A stretch of DNA of 5,223 bases, from assembly GCA_034932685.1 (NCBI GenBank), contig JAYFOM010000041.1:1-5223 (forward strand). The letters are read 5' to 3'. The notes beneath the pieces were generated by a model that made no database searches, had not been told where the DNA came from, and saw only the letters and a list, made by a program, of their open reading frames with translations. Position 1 is the first letter of the stretch. Each line of letters starts with the position of its first letter. Origin of the DNA: JAQUCI01 sp034932685. GTDB taxonomy: Bacteria; Bacillota_I; Bacilli_A; Erysipelotrichales; Erysipelotrichaceae. This document shows, piece by piece, positions 1-5,223 of the stretch. Both the position numbers and the translations under genes were made by a program.

Positions 1-154
1 TGTGTTGTTCGGTGATGGTTAAGGACGATTGAGAAATTGTAAAATATAAAATGTTATAGTACAGAGATATAGATAATAATGCATTTCCCTTCTATTTCTT
101 TGTCAATGGTTTGAGGGAAGTGCGAAACATGAGTTAATAATAAAAGTAATAACA
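1..154. other. Leader / intergenic region upstream of the lipoprotein genes
   Basis: No coding region can be supported here. Two plus-strand frames are open from the left edge, one to a stop at 20-22 and one to a stop at 30-32, so the tail of an upstream gene could end in either; too few codons are visible to decide. The rest is AT-rich. I looked for the Bacteroidota promoter pattern (TTG near -33, TAnnTTTG near -7) and found only poor matches, such as TTTCTTTG at 95-102 without a well-spaced TTG. A stem-loop at 81-123 is listed separately. The bases just before the first ATG are A/T-rich with no Shine-Dalgarno sequence, as is usual in this phylum. Confidence 0.5.
81..123 (+). promoter_or_regulatory. 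Stem-loop in the leader of the lipoprotein operon
   Basis: The left arm GCATTTCCCTT (81-91) pairs with the right arm GAGGGAAGTGC (113-123) over 11 positions as RNA, with two G-U pairs and no bulge. The loop is about 21 nt. A smaller alternative hairpin, TCAA-TGGT-TTGA (103-114), overlaps the loop and the right arm and would compete with it. The structure ends about 30 nt before the first start codon and has no T-run after it, so it looks more like a 5' leader element or operator than a terminator. The pairing is seen directly; the regulatory role is inference. Confidence 0.35.
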
Positions 155-1333
155 ATGAAGAAAAGAAAATGTAAGATTCTAACTCTGTTATTTGGATGTG
201 TACTACTTGCTTCGTGTGTCAGCGACTTTGATGTTGACCGCTACTTGATTGAGAAAGAGAATTCGCTTATTGAATTAAAGAAAGAGGACGCAGCAATTCG
301 TGCAGATCTTATGAAACAGATTATTGAAGTGCGTGCAGACATGGTACCAAAAATTGCTGAAGTTAAAGATCGGCTTTCAGCTAAAGTGGATGCTAATGGA
401 GGTCTCGTTATTTCAGCCTTGATGGATTCGGTGGCAGCAACTGGTACACGTATTACTAATCGCGTAGCCAAAACGAAAGATTATGTGGATGAACAAATGA
501 CAACTACTAAAGGTGGTATTGAAACCGTCTTTGATAATCTGGGAACTAAGCGTCAAGCCCTTAACACACTATTGCAAGAAGCCATAGCACAAAGCAATGA
601 TGATCAGGCGGTGGAAATTAATAAGCGTCTTGATGCGATTGATAAGCTGGAAACAATGGCAAATACAGTAAAAACAAAAGTTGAGAAATTGGAAAGCAAT
701 TTGGAGTTATCCGAAGACTTGTCGCAGCAAATGAATGAATATGAAGAAAGAAGAAACAGCTTAAATACTGTTTTCAATAGTTTCAATACTAAAGTAACCA
801 ATTTGTTTGACTTATTGGAACAAGATGTTGATGAAAAAATAGAATCATTGAAGACTGAACAAATTTTAGAGCTAAAATCTAATTTAGGTGCTGCTGAAGA
901 TTTTATTGACGAAATACGGGATAAGTTTTCCGAGATAGATGGCTTGACTGATTATGCAGAAGACTGCTTGGCACAGATGAAAGATCTTGAGGATATGTAT
1001 AACGATATGGTTGGACAAGCTGAGGGTGATTTGATCGATGCTGAAGATTATACAAATCAAATGGAGTATATTATTGATTTGGCTGATGATTTAGATAGTG
1101 ATGTAGAAGTTTTTCTTGATATATTAGCTGAATTAGATGATTTGGTGGGCGATTATGAATCAGGAGATGATCCTTCTGGTATTTGGGATGATTTTGATTC
1201 AATACAAAGTAATATTCTTGATCTATTTCAAGAAACATATCACTTTGATAGTTTGGTATCGGAATTGGATGCTCAAGCAGACGCAGCCTATGTTGCTTTT
1301 AATGAAATATATACAAGTGATGCATGGAAATAA
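155..1333 (+). CDS. Coiled-coil outer-membrane lipoprotein with hendecad repeats (paralogue 1)
   Basis: Predicted 392-residue lipoprotein of unknown function. A basic N-terminus (MKKRK) leads into a hydrophobic stretch ending in the lipobox Leu-Ala-Ser-Cys, with Cys21 as the lipidated residue. The following Val-Ser-Asp-Phe-Asp resembles lipoprotein surface-export signals described in Bacteroidota, so the protein may face outward (inference). Residues 48-124 have an 11-residue period: aliphatic residues occur at 56, 67, 78, 89, 100, 111 and 122, and also at 52, 63, 74 and 85. An Ala-Ile-Ala landmark lies at 143-145 and FSEIDGL at 258-264; both recur in the next two genes. Residues 277-391 contain no Lys or Arg and are very rich in Asp and Glu. 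The start is chosen because the signal peptide begins there and the leader is A-rich. The protein is nearly all helix, and I see no catalytic motif. It is first of four co-directional genes, probably one operon. Automated pipelines might misname it as SMC-like because of its coiled coils. Confidence 0.85.
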   Translation: MKKRKCKILTLLFGCVLLASCVSDFDVDRYLIEKENSLIELKKEDAAIRADLMKQIIEVRADMVPKIAEVKDRLSAKVDANGGLVISALMDSVAATGTRITNRVAKTKDYVDEQMTTTKGGIETVFDNLGTKRQALNTLLQEAIAQSNDDQAVEINKRLDAIDKLETMANTVKTKVEKLESNLELSEDLSQQMNEYEERRNSLNTVFNSFNTKVTNLFDLLEQDVDEKIESLKTEQILELKSNLGAAEDFIDEIRDKFSEIDGLTDYAEDCLAQMKDLEDMYNDMVGQAEGDLIDAEDYTNQMEYIIDLADDLDSDVEVFLDILAELDDLVGDYESGDDPSGIWDDFDSIQSNILDLFQETYHFDSLVSELDAQADAAYVAFNEIYTSDAWK

Positions 1334-1350
1334 TTAAAAAAATTATACAA

Positions 1351-2487
1351 ATGAATAATATAGTAAACAAAGGTATAAAAACACTCATCCTTTTGTTGCT
1401 GGCATGCCTTATAGCATCGTGCAACTCAATGGATCACGACTTGGAGTTTAATCAGCTTAATGATGAGATTGCTCATCTTAAGAATGTAGATGATAGCATT
1501 AGCAAAGAAATTACTAATGAACTATTAAGCTTGGAAACTGAATTGAAAGCAGAAATAACCGAAGTAGAAGATTTTATTTCTGACAAGTTAGGTAAAAAAG
1601 TAAAAGAAATTGATGATAAAATAAAGGGTCAGGCAAATTCACTCAATAATGTAATTACTGACCATTCGAATCAAATTGGGCTACAGATTACAAATTGGGA
1701 TAATGAGATAGGACAGCTTATTATTACAAGATCTGAAGCGTTAGAAACAGCACGTGGAGTAATGCAAAGAGCTAACGAAAAAGCTATTGCAGAAAATAAC
1801 ACTGCACTTCAAAGTAGAATACAACAAGGAGAACAGCATTTAAATTCTTTTGAGAATATATTACCCAACTTAGCCCAGTCTACAAGCAAACGTATAGATG
1901 TAGTGATAACGATGCAAGCGCGCTATAATACTCTGACTGATTCTCTGACAAGTTTGGAAACACAAAGAGATCTGTTGGAATCTCAAATTGCAGGGTTTAA
2001 ATCTAAAATGGAAACTGCAATTTATGACAGACTGCAAGAGCATGCTACATCGAACGAATTGAATGACCTCTTTGAACAAGTTTCAGACATTTACTATGAA
2101 GCAGTTGACATTGTACAAGAAATGGAAAGTATTAATAACGATCTTGATGCTATAGAGAGTAATTTACCTGATGTGGATTCTTGGTTGAGTGATTTGGAAC
2201 AATATTTTAATGAAATTGATGGTATTCTCGATTTTTTGAGTGAATTTGAGGGTCTGGATTTAGAGTCAATATTAGATAAATGCGAAGAAGTAGAAAACCT
2301 TGCTGACGAAATGAGTGGTCGTTTGGAGAATGCTGCCGATAAGGTGTTAGAAAGAGCAAATGTGATAAATGATCTTTTGGTTGATAATTTGGGTTCAATA
2401 TCAGATCTGTTAGGCGAATTAGAAGGATATGTTAATGATTTAAATGATATAATTAGTGATGTTGATGCTTTAATCAGTGAGTTTTGA
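1351..2487 (+). CDS. Coiled-coil outer-membrane lipoprotein with hendecad repeats (paralogue 2)
   Basis: Predicted 378-residue lipoprotein of unknown function. I chose the ATG at 1351 over the in-frame ATG at 1324. The later start gives a compact signal peptide, an A-rich leader like its neighbours', and a 17-bp gap instead of a 10-bp overlap with the preceding gene. The lipobox is Ile-Ala-Ser-Cys, with Cys24 lipidated, followed by Asn-Ser-Met-Asp-His-Asp. It has the cleanest 11-residue repeat of the three: aliphatic residues fill 54, 65, 76, 87, 98, 109 and 120 (I, L, I, I, L, I, I) and also 58, 69, 80, 91, 102, 113 and 124 (L, I, L, I, I, I, I). Ala-Ile-Ala lies at 145-147, and FNEIDGILDF (286-295) matches FSEIDGL of the first protein. 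The C-terminal third is acidic and helical. Likely a diverged tandem duplicate, co-transcribed with its neighbours and exported to the outer membrane. Confidence 0.82.
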   Translation: MNNIVNKGIKTLILLLLACLIASCNSMDHDLEFNQLNDEIAHLKNVDDSISKEITNELLSLETELKAEITEVEDFISDKLGKKVKEIDDKIKGQANSLNNVITDHSNQIGLQITNWDNEIGQLIITRSEALETARGVMQRANEKAIAENNTALQSRIQQGEQHLNSFENILPNLAQSTSKRIDVVITMQARYNTLTDSLTSLETQRDLLESQIAGFKSKMETAIYDRLQEHATSNELNDLFEQVSDIYYEAVDIVQEMESINNDLDAIESNLPDVDSWLSDLEQYFNEIDGILDFLSEFEGLDLESILDKCEEVENLADEMSGRLENAADKVLERANVINDLLVDNLGSISDLLGELEGYVNDLNDIISDVDALISEF

Positions 2488-2513
2488 TAAATAAATAAAT
2501 AAAAAAAAAAGAT
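2488..2513 (+). other. A-rich spacer with A10 tract before paralogue 3
   Basis: The gap between paralogues 2 and 3 is almost pure A/T: three TAAA-like units followed by ten consecutive A (2501-2510), then GAT and the ATG. A-rich sequence just before the start codon is the usual translation-initiation context in Bacteroidota, so this probably serves as the ribosome-loading region. A homopolymer of this length could also vary by slippage; that possibility is inference. Confidence 0.5.
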
Positions 2514-3698
2514 ATGCAATACAATAAAAATAAATGGAGGTTTAGAACCATCTTTTTGATAGTAGTAGTGCTATTAAGTGGTTGCACACAAGACTATCTG
2601 AGTGATGGGGAAATAGTGGACGAGAAAGTGGTTGCTTTACAAGAAAAAGATAAAGAACTACGTCTTGCATTATTGACAGGTATTGAGAGTCTTCGAACTA
2701 AAGTATTGTCAACGCTTACAGAAACTGACAATCGACTGAACGGTGAGATTGACAATTCTATGACAACTTTAGCGCAAACAGTGAAAACAAAAATGGGTGA
2801 AGTAAACAACTTTCTCAATACAGAGTTAGCCACTCGTACTACTGAATGCAACACAAAGATTGGAGCATTGAATAACAGTGCAAATAATTCAAAAACCTCT
2901 TTTGAAACAGCTCTTGCCACTACCAAAAGGGAGGTGGAACAGGCAATAGCAGATGGTGAAACTGAAAGAGCTGCTGAACTGAATAGACTTAAAAATCATT
3001 ACGAAAAAGCTGTACGTCAAACTGATAGCATTAGCGATAAGGCTGATGAGTGGAAGATACGCTTACAATCTATTCTTGATATGGACTATAGTACAAAGTT
3101 TATTGCTGTAGAATCTCGTTTAGTAAGCTTAGAATCGTACCAGTTAGATGCTAAAGTTGATGATTTAAAGCAATTTTTATATTCCCTTTCAGAAGAGAAA
3201 CTTGAAGAGCTGTCAATGGAAGACCTGAATAAGTTTATGTTTTTTATGGGTGAAACAGAGGAAAGGCTCGCTGAAGCGAGGCAGTTGGCAGATGATGCTT
3301 TGATGTTAGCTGATGATATTGAATCTACTGCTGAAGATGCAATAAGTGATGTTGAAAGGATGATGGATGACCTTGAAAGTTACTTGGATGATATGTTTAG
3401 CGAACTATCGGGTGCGGATTTACATGGTCCAAATGATATGATTAGCGATATAATGTCTCGATTAGACTCTTTTGATGGTTTAATAACTTCATTAGAAGAT
3501 GCTGCTGATGCATTAGGAGAGTTAATGGAAATGACTGTAGATTCAGGTAATTTTTCCCAGTTTGAAAGCTCAGAATCTACTATTGAGTCAGAGATTGCCC
3601 ATGTAGAAACAACCGCCGAAATTTGTGCCGAACACATTTCAGAACTTTTTGACCTAATAGAAGATTGGAAAGATAGTCATTGGTGGTGGGATGATTAA
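2514..3698 (+). CDS. Coiled-coil outer-membrane lipoprotein with hendecad repeats (paralogue 3)
   Basis: Predicted 394-residue lipoprotein of unknown function. The signal peptide ends in Leu-Ser-Gly-Cys with Cys24 lipidated, then Thr-Gln-Asp-Tyr. Residues 49-123 follow the same 11-residue period: 57, 68, 79, 90 and 101 are I, L, I, V, L, and 53, 64, 75, 86 and 97 are L, V, L, L, V. The opening of this segment aligns without gaps to paralogue 1, sharing Asp46, Arg50, Leu53, Ile57, Arg61, Arg74-Leu75 and Asp80. Ala-Ile-Ala is at 144-146. The C-terminal third is acidic; SFDGLI near residues 319-324 is a weaker form of the Asp-Gly landmark. The tail is unusual, ending in HWWWDD. A 26-bp A-rich gap, including a run of ten A, separates it from paralogue 2, and no terminator is visible, so co-transcription is likely. 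The identity as a lipoprotein is firm; the role is not known. Confidence 0.84.
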   Translation: MQYNKNKWRFRTIFLIVVVLLSGCTQDYLSDGEIVDEKVVALQEKDKELRLALLTGIESLRTKVLSTLTETDNRLNGEIDNSMTTLAQTVKTKMGEVNNFLNTELATRTTECNTKIGALNNSANNSKTSFETALATTKREVEQAIADGETERAAELNRLKNHYEKAVRQTDSISDKADEWKIRLQSILDMDYSTKFIAVESRLVSLESYQLDAKVDDLKQFLYSLSEEKLEELSMEDLNKFMFFMGETEERLAEARQLADDALMLADDIESTAEDAISDVERMMDDLESYLDDMFSELSGADLHGPNDMISDIMSRLDSFDGLITSLEDAADALGELMEMTVDSGNFSQFESSESTIESEIAHVETTAEICAEHISELFDLIEDWKDSHWWWDD

Positions 3699-3774
3699 AA
3701 TGAATCTCTTATCAATGAAAAAATTGTTTATAAATAAAGAACAAAAATATATAACACATCAAATTAAATACAAA
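3699..3774 (+). promoter_or_regulatory. 76-bp gap before the OmpA-family gene
   Basis: This is the longest gap within the gene set and is AT-rich. It has no hairpin followed by a T-run, so transcription probably continues from the lipoprotein genes. I found no good TTG / TAnnTTTG pair for a separate promoter; TTG at 3724-3726 has no matching -7 element. The frame is open through this stretch from an ATG at 3691, but the residues it would encode (rich in Lys, Asn and Ile) do not form part of a signal peptide. The bases before 3775 are A-rich, matching the other starts here. Confidence 0.35.
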
Positions 3775-5070
3775 ATGAAAAAAATAAATTTATTTGTTTT
3801 AATAGTAGCTGTGCTGTTGCCAAGTATAGTTTCAGCACAAAAAAATGAAGACAGTGAGCAAATCAATGAGTCACGACGCAGGTATTACTATAACTACAGT
3901 CGTTGGAGCATTGGAGTAAACGGAGGAGCTTCGGCTTTATGGGGCGACTTCTCTACTTTCTCAGAAGACAAAACATACCTGTCACCTATTGGGGGTTTGC
4001 AAGTTACATTGCAGGTCAATCCTTATATTGGATTCTCAGCGGAAGGGAGTATTGGAAAAAATCGTATAAGTGCTACAGGAGATAATGCCGCTGAATATTT
4101 AAATCCTAATGGTTATCATTCTCCTACTGCCACCGATGCAAACACCAATACGAACTTTCTGAAATACAACGATTTGTATGCTGATGTAGAGGTGTATCAA
4201 GGACGTGTGGGGTTAGATTTGAACTTAAATAATATATTTGCAGGAAACAAAGGCGATAAATTACGCAAGGTTTCAGTGATACTCTCTCCATCGTATTATT
4301 TACAATATTATAGACCTACAGTATATAAGAAAAGTGATAACGCAAGATATAGCAATCGTGATTTACATTACGAAAACACAAGTGGTGTGGGTGGGGAAAT
4401 TGCTGCACGCTTTAGAGCAAGCCGTATTGTCGATTTTCAGGTAAAAGGAGGAGGCGTATATGGATTTAATAAAAAATTTGATGGTGTAGCTGGTGCCAGC
4501 GATAATAATATAATGGCTTATGTGCAGGCAGGTATCATTTTCAAATTAAATGGTAAAACCAAGCGAGACAATTTGATTTATGCTGCAACTCCCAAGTATG
4601 TGCCAATGGTAGAAATGGTAGAAGCAAAGCGTGTTGTAGAATCAAAAGAGCCAAAAGTAATTGAACGAGTAATACATGATACGGTATATGTAGACCGGTA
4701 TGTAGATAAAAGAACTGATAAAGAAGCTATTAAAATTATAGGTATTCTTCCTTATGTAAGTTTCGAACGCGGAAAATCGGTGTTGGATAGGATTAAATAC
4801 AAACAAGAATTAGATGCTGTCGTTGATATTCTTGAAAATAATTCTACTGTTACTATTGATATTTATGGTTGGGCAGATCATACAGGTAGTGAAAGTATTA
4901 ATGTTGAATTGACTGCTGAACGAGCAAAAGTTTTACGCGATTATCTTGTAGAAAGAGGTATTGATGCCAATCGAATTAAACAAGTAGAAGGAAAAGGAAA
5001 GGATACTCATCTCAGTGGAGACGCAGCTTACAGTGCAAAAGCACGCCGTGCAGAAGTTATCATTGATTGA
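3775..5070 (+). CDS. OmpA-family outer-membrane protein: N-terminal beta-barrel plus peptidoglycan-binding domain
   Basis: Predicted 431-residue outer-membrane protein that likely links the outer membrane to peptidoglycan. The start at 3775 is chosen because a typical signal peptide begins there, with cleavage predicted after Val-Ser-Ala (residue 21); the frame extends upstream to 3691, but that reading overlaps the previous gene and buries the signal. Residues about 44-258 show alternating polar/hydrophobic strands with Gly and aromatic residues, fitting about eight strands. A linker rich in Val, Glu and Lys follows, including VIHDTVYVDRYVDK (299-312). The OmpA C-terminal domain spans about 318-431. 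Asp368 (in WADHTG) and Arg383 (in TAERAK) lie 15 residues apart, as in the OmpA residues that bind diaminopimelate. The usual Asn-Arg-Arg near the end is Ala-Arg-Arg here. It is last in a probable operon with three lipoproteins. The OmpA-domain assignment is strong; its partnership with the lipoproteins is inferred from position. Confidence 0.92.
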   Translation: MKKINLFVLIVAVLLPSIVSAQKNEDSEQINESRRRYYYNYSRWSIGVNGGASALWGDFSTFSEDKTYLSPIGGLQVTLQVNPYIGFSAEGSIGKNRISATGDNAAEYLNPNGYHSPTATDANTNTNFLKYNDLYADVEVYQGRVGLDLNLNNIFAGNKGDKLRKVSVILSPSYYLQYYRPTVYKKSDNARYSNRDLHYENTSGVGGEIAARFRASRIVDFQVKGGGVYGFNKKFDGVAGASDNNIMAYVQAGIIFKLNGKTKRDNLIYAATPKYVPMVEMVEAKRVVESKEPKVIERVIHDTVYVDRYVDKRTDKEAIKIIGILPYVSFERGKSVLDRIKYKQELDAVVDILENNSTVTIDIYGWADHTGSESINVELTAERAKVLRDYLVERGIDANRIKQVEGKGKDTHLSGDAAYSAKARRAEVIID

Positions 5071-5081
5071 TGCTATTATAA

Positions 5082-5101
5082 GAAACTGATGTTTCGCAGT
5101 T
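5082..5101 (+). terminator. Weak hairpin just after the operon, possible terminator
   Basis: Two short mutually exclusive stems overlap here: GAAAC-TGAT-GTTTC (5082-5095) and AACTG with CAGTT (5084-5088 with 5097-5101). It begins 11 bp after the last stop codon, the expected place for a terminator. However, each stem is only 5 bp and the sequence after it is A-rich, not T-rich, so it would be a poor intrinsic terminator on the plus strand. Confidence 0.2.
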
Positions 5102-5141
5102 AAAAATGAAGTTGATAATCAGAGGATAAGAGATAAAAAAA

Positions 5142-5216
5142 GCAGCATATTTTAGCTAATATATCATTGAAAATGATTATCTTAGCGATGGAAACCAAAC
5201 CATTAAAATATGCTGC
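5142..5216. repeat. Nested inverted repeat spanning the start of the next reading frame
   Basis: The arms GCAGCATATTTTA (5142-5154) and TAAAATATGCTGC (5204-5216) are a perfect 13-bp inverted repeat 49 bp apart. Inside them lie GCTAA / TTAGC (5155-5159 and 5182-5186) and ATCATT-GAA-AATGAT (5163-5177), so the interval could fold into one long, partly interrupted hairpin. Both candidate start codons of the downstream frame (5173 and 5188) sit within it. It could control translation, mark the 5' end of a mobile element, or be a small MITE-like element; no target-site duplication is evident. Confidence 0.55.
5168..5182. promoter_or_regulatory. Fur-box-like palindrome
   Basis: TGAAAATGATTATCT matches the classical proteobacterial Fur 7-1-7 consensus TGATAATnATTATCA at 12 of 14 defined positions. 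It lies just before the ATG at 5188 and overlaps the one at 5173. Fur recognition in Bacteroidota may differ from that consensus, and AT-rich DNA produces such matches by chance, so this is only a candidate. Confidence 0.2.
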
Positions 5217-5223
5217 AGGACAA
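5188..5223 (+). CDS. Start of a possible gene running off the right edge
   Basis: Twelve in-frame codons from ATG at 5188 to the window end read METKPLKYAAGQ; an in-frame ATG at 5173 would add MIILA. The reading is open at the edge, so this is a 5' fragment. It is on the same strand as the operon but 117 bp beyond it. The start lies inside a strong inverted repeat. That arrangement is known from some transposase genes, where the hairpin blocks translation of read-through transcripts, but the visible residues are too few to identify a family. Confidence 0.35.
   Translation, partial: METKPLKYAAGQ

Larger units (their letters stand above)
5071..5187. other. Intergenic region after the OmpA-family gene
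   Basis: No gene is visible in this stretch on either strand. It contains a weak hairpin at 5082-5101, an A-rich segment (5134-5141) and the left part of a nested inverted repeat that continues into the next reading frame. A half-palindrome TGATAAT at 5113-5119 and a fuller Fur-like sequence at 5168-5182 are also present. No clean Bacteroidota promoter pair could be placed. Confidence 0.5.

Noticed and set aside
1028..1207. Asp-rich stretch considered as EF-hand or dockerin calcium loops
   Set aside because: The spacing DxDxDG with a Glu twelve positions from the first Asp is not present; the region is simply acidic helix.
1324..1350. Upstream ATG that would lengthen paralogue 2 by nine residues and overlap paralogue 1
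   Set aside because: The extra residues put additional Lys and Ile ahead of an already complete signal peptide, and the ATG at 1351 has the A-rich leader seen at the other starts. The earlier start remains possible.
2094..2519. Minus-strand open frame of 141 codons across the end of paralogue 2
   Set aside because: It is Ser-rich and low-complexity, as expected for the complement of Asp/Glu/Leu-rich coding sequence, and has no recognisable domain or start context.
2594..2926. Minus-strand open frame of 110 codons within paralogue 3
   Set aside because: It lies wholly opposite a lipoprotein gene with clear repeats and signal peptide; its composition is that of a shadow frame.
155..3698. SMC or chromosome-segregation ATPase assignment suggested by coiled coils
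   Set aside because: There is no Walker A, Walker B or hinge motif, and each protein has a lipoprotein signal peptide, so they are exported.
3691..3774. Upstream ATG that would lengthen the OmpA-family protein by 28 residues
   Set aside because: It would push the signal peptide away from the N-terminus and overlap the end of paralogue 3; the signal peptide begins cleanly at 3775.
5142..5216. Terminal inverted repeats of a complete insertion sequence
   Set aside because: The arms are only 49 bp apart, which cannot contain a transposase, and no flanking target duplication is visible; only a MITE or a regulatory hairpin remains possible.
1..5223. CRISPR array, tRNA or rRNA genes
   Set aside because: I saw no regularly spaced DNA repeats, no cloverleaf-like sequence and no rRNA-like segment on either strand by eye.

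Overview
The window looks like a chromosomal segment from a Bacteroidota bacterium, most likely of the order Bacteroidales. Three things suggest this. The DNA is AT-rich. The starts that fit signal peptides best follow A/T-rich leaders with no clear Shine-Dalgarno sequence. The last complete gene has the Bacteroidales OmpA layout: signal peptide, roughly eight-stranded barrel, linker and OmpA C-terminal domain. Genus cannot be fixed from the sequence.

Layout: 1-154 is a leader with no convincing gene and one good stem-loop (81-123). Next come three plus-strand lipoprotein genes of nearly equal size, at 155-1333, 1351-2487 and 2514-3698, separated by 17 and 26 bp. A gene for an OmpA-family outer-membrane protein follows at 3775-5070, after a 76-bp gap. 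Beyond it, 5071-5187 holds a weak hairpin and a striking nested inverted repeat. The first codons of another possible plus-strand gene run off the right edge.

The three lipoproteins appear to be divergent paralogues. Each has a type II signal peptide, then about seven 11-residue (hendecad) repeats of aliphatic residues starting roughly 25-30 residues after the lipid-bearing cysteine. Each has an Ala-Ile-Ala landmark at almost the same position (residues 143-147) and an Asp-Gly landmark in the last third. Each ends in a strongly acidic helical region. They resemble no family I can name.

The fourth protein keeps the Asp and Arg that bind diaminopimelate in OmpA-like domains, so it probably ties the outer membrane to peptidoglycan. 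The simplest reading is one transcription unit for an uncharacterised cell-envelope assembly: three long helical lipoproteins anchored in the outer membrane plus a peptidoglycan-gripping barrel. Whether the lipoproteins face the periplasm or the outside is not settled; the first has a plausible surface-export signal (Ser-Asp-Phe-Asp after the cysteine).
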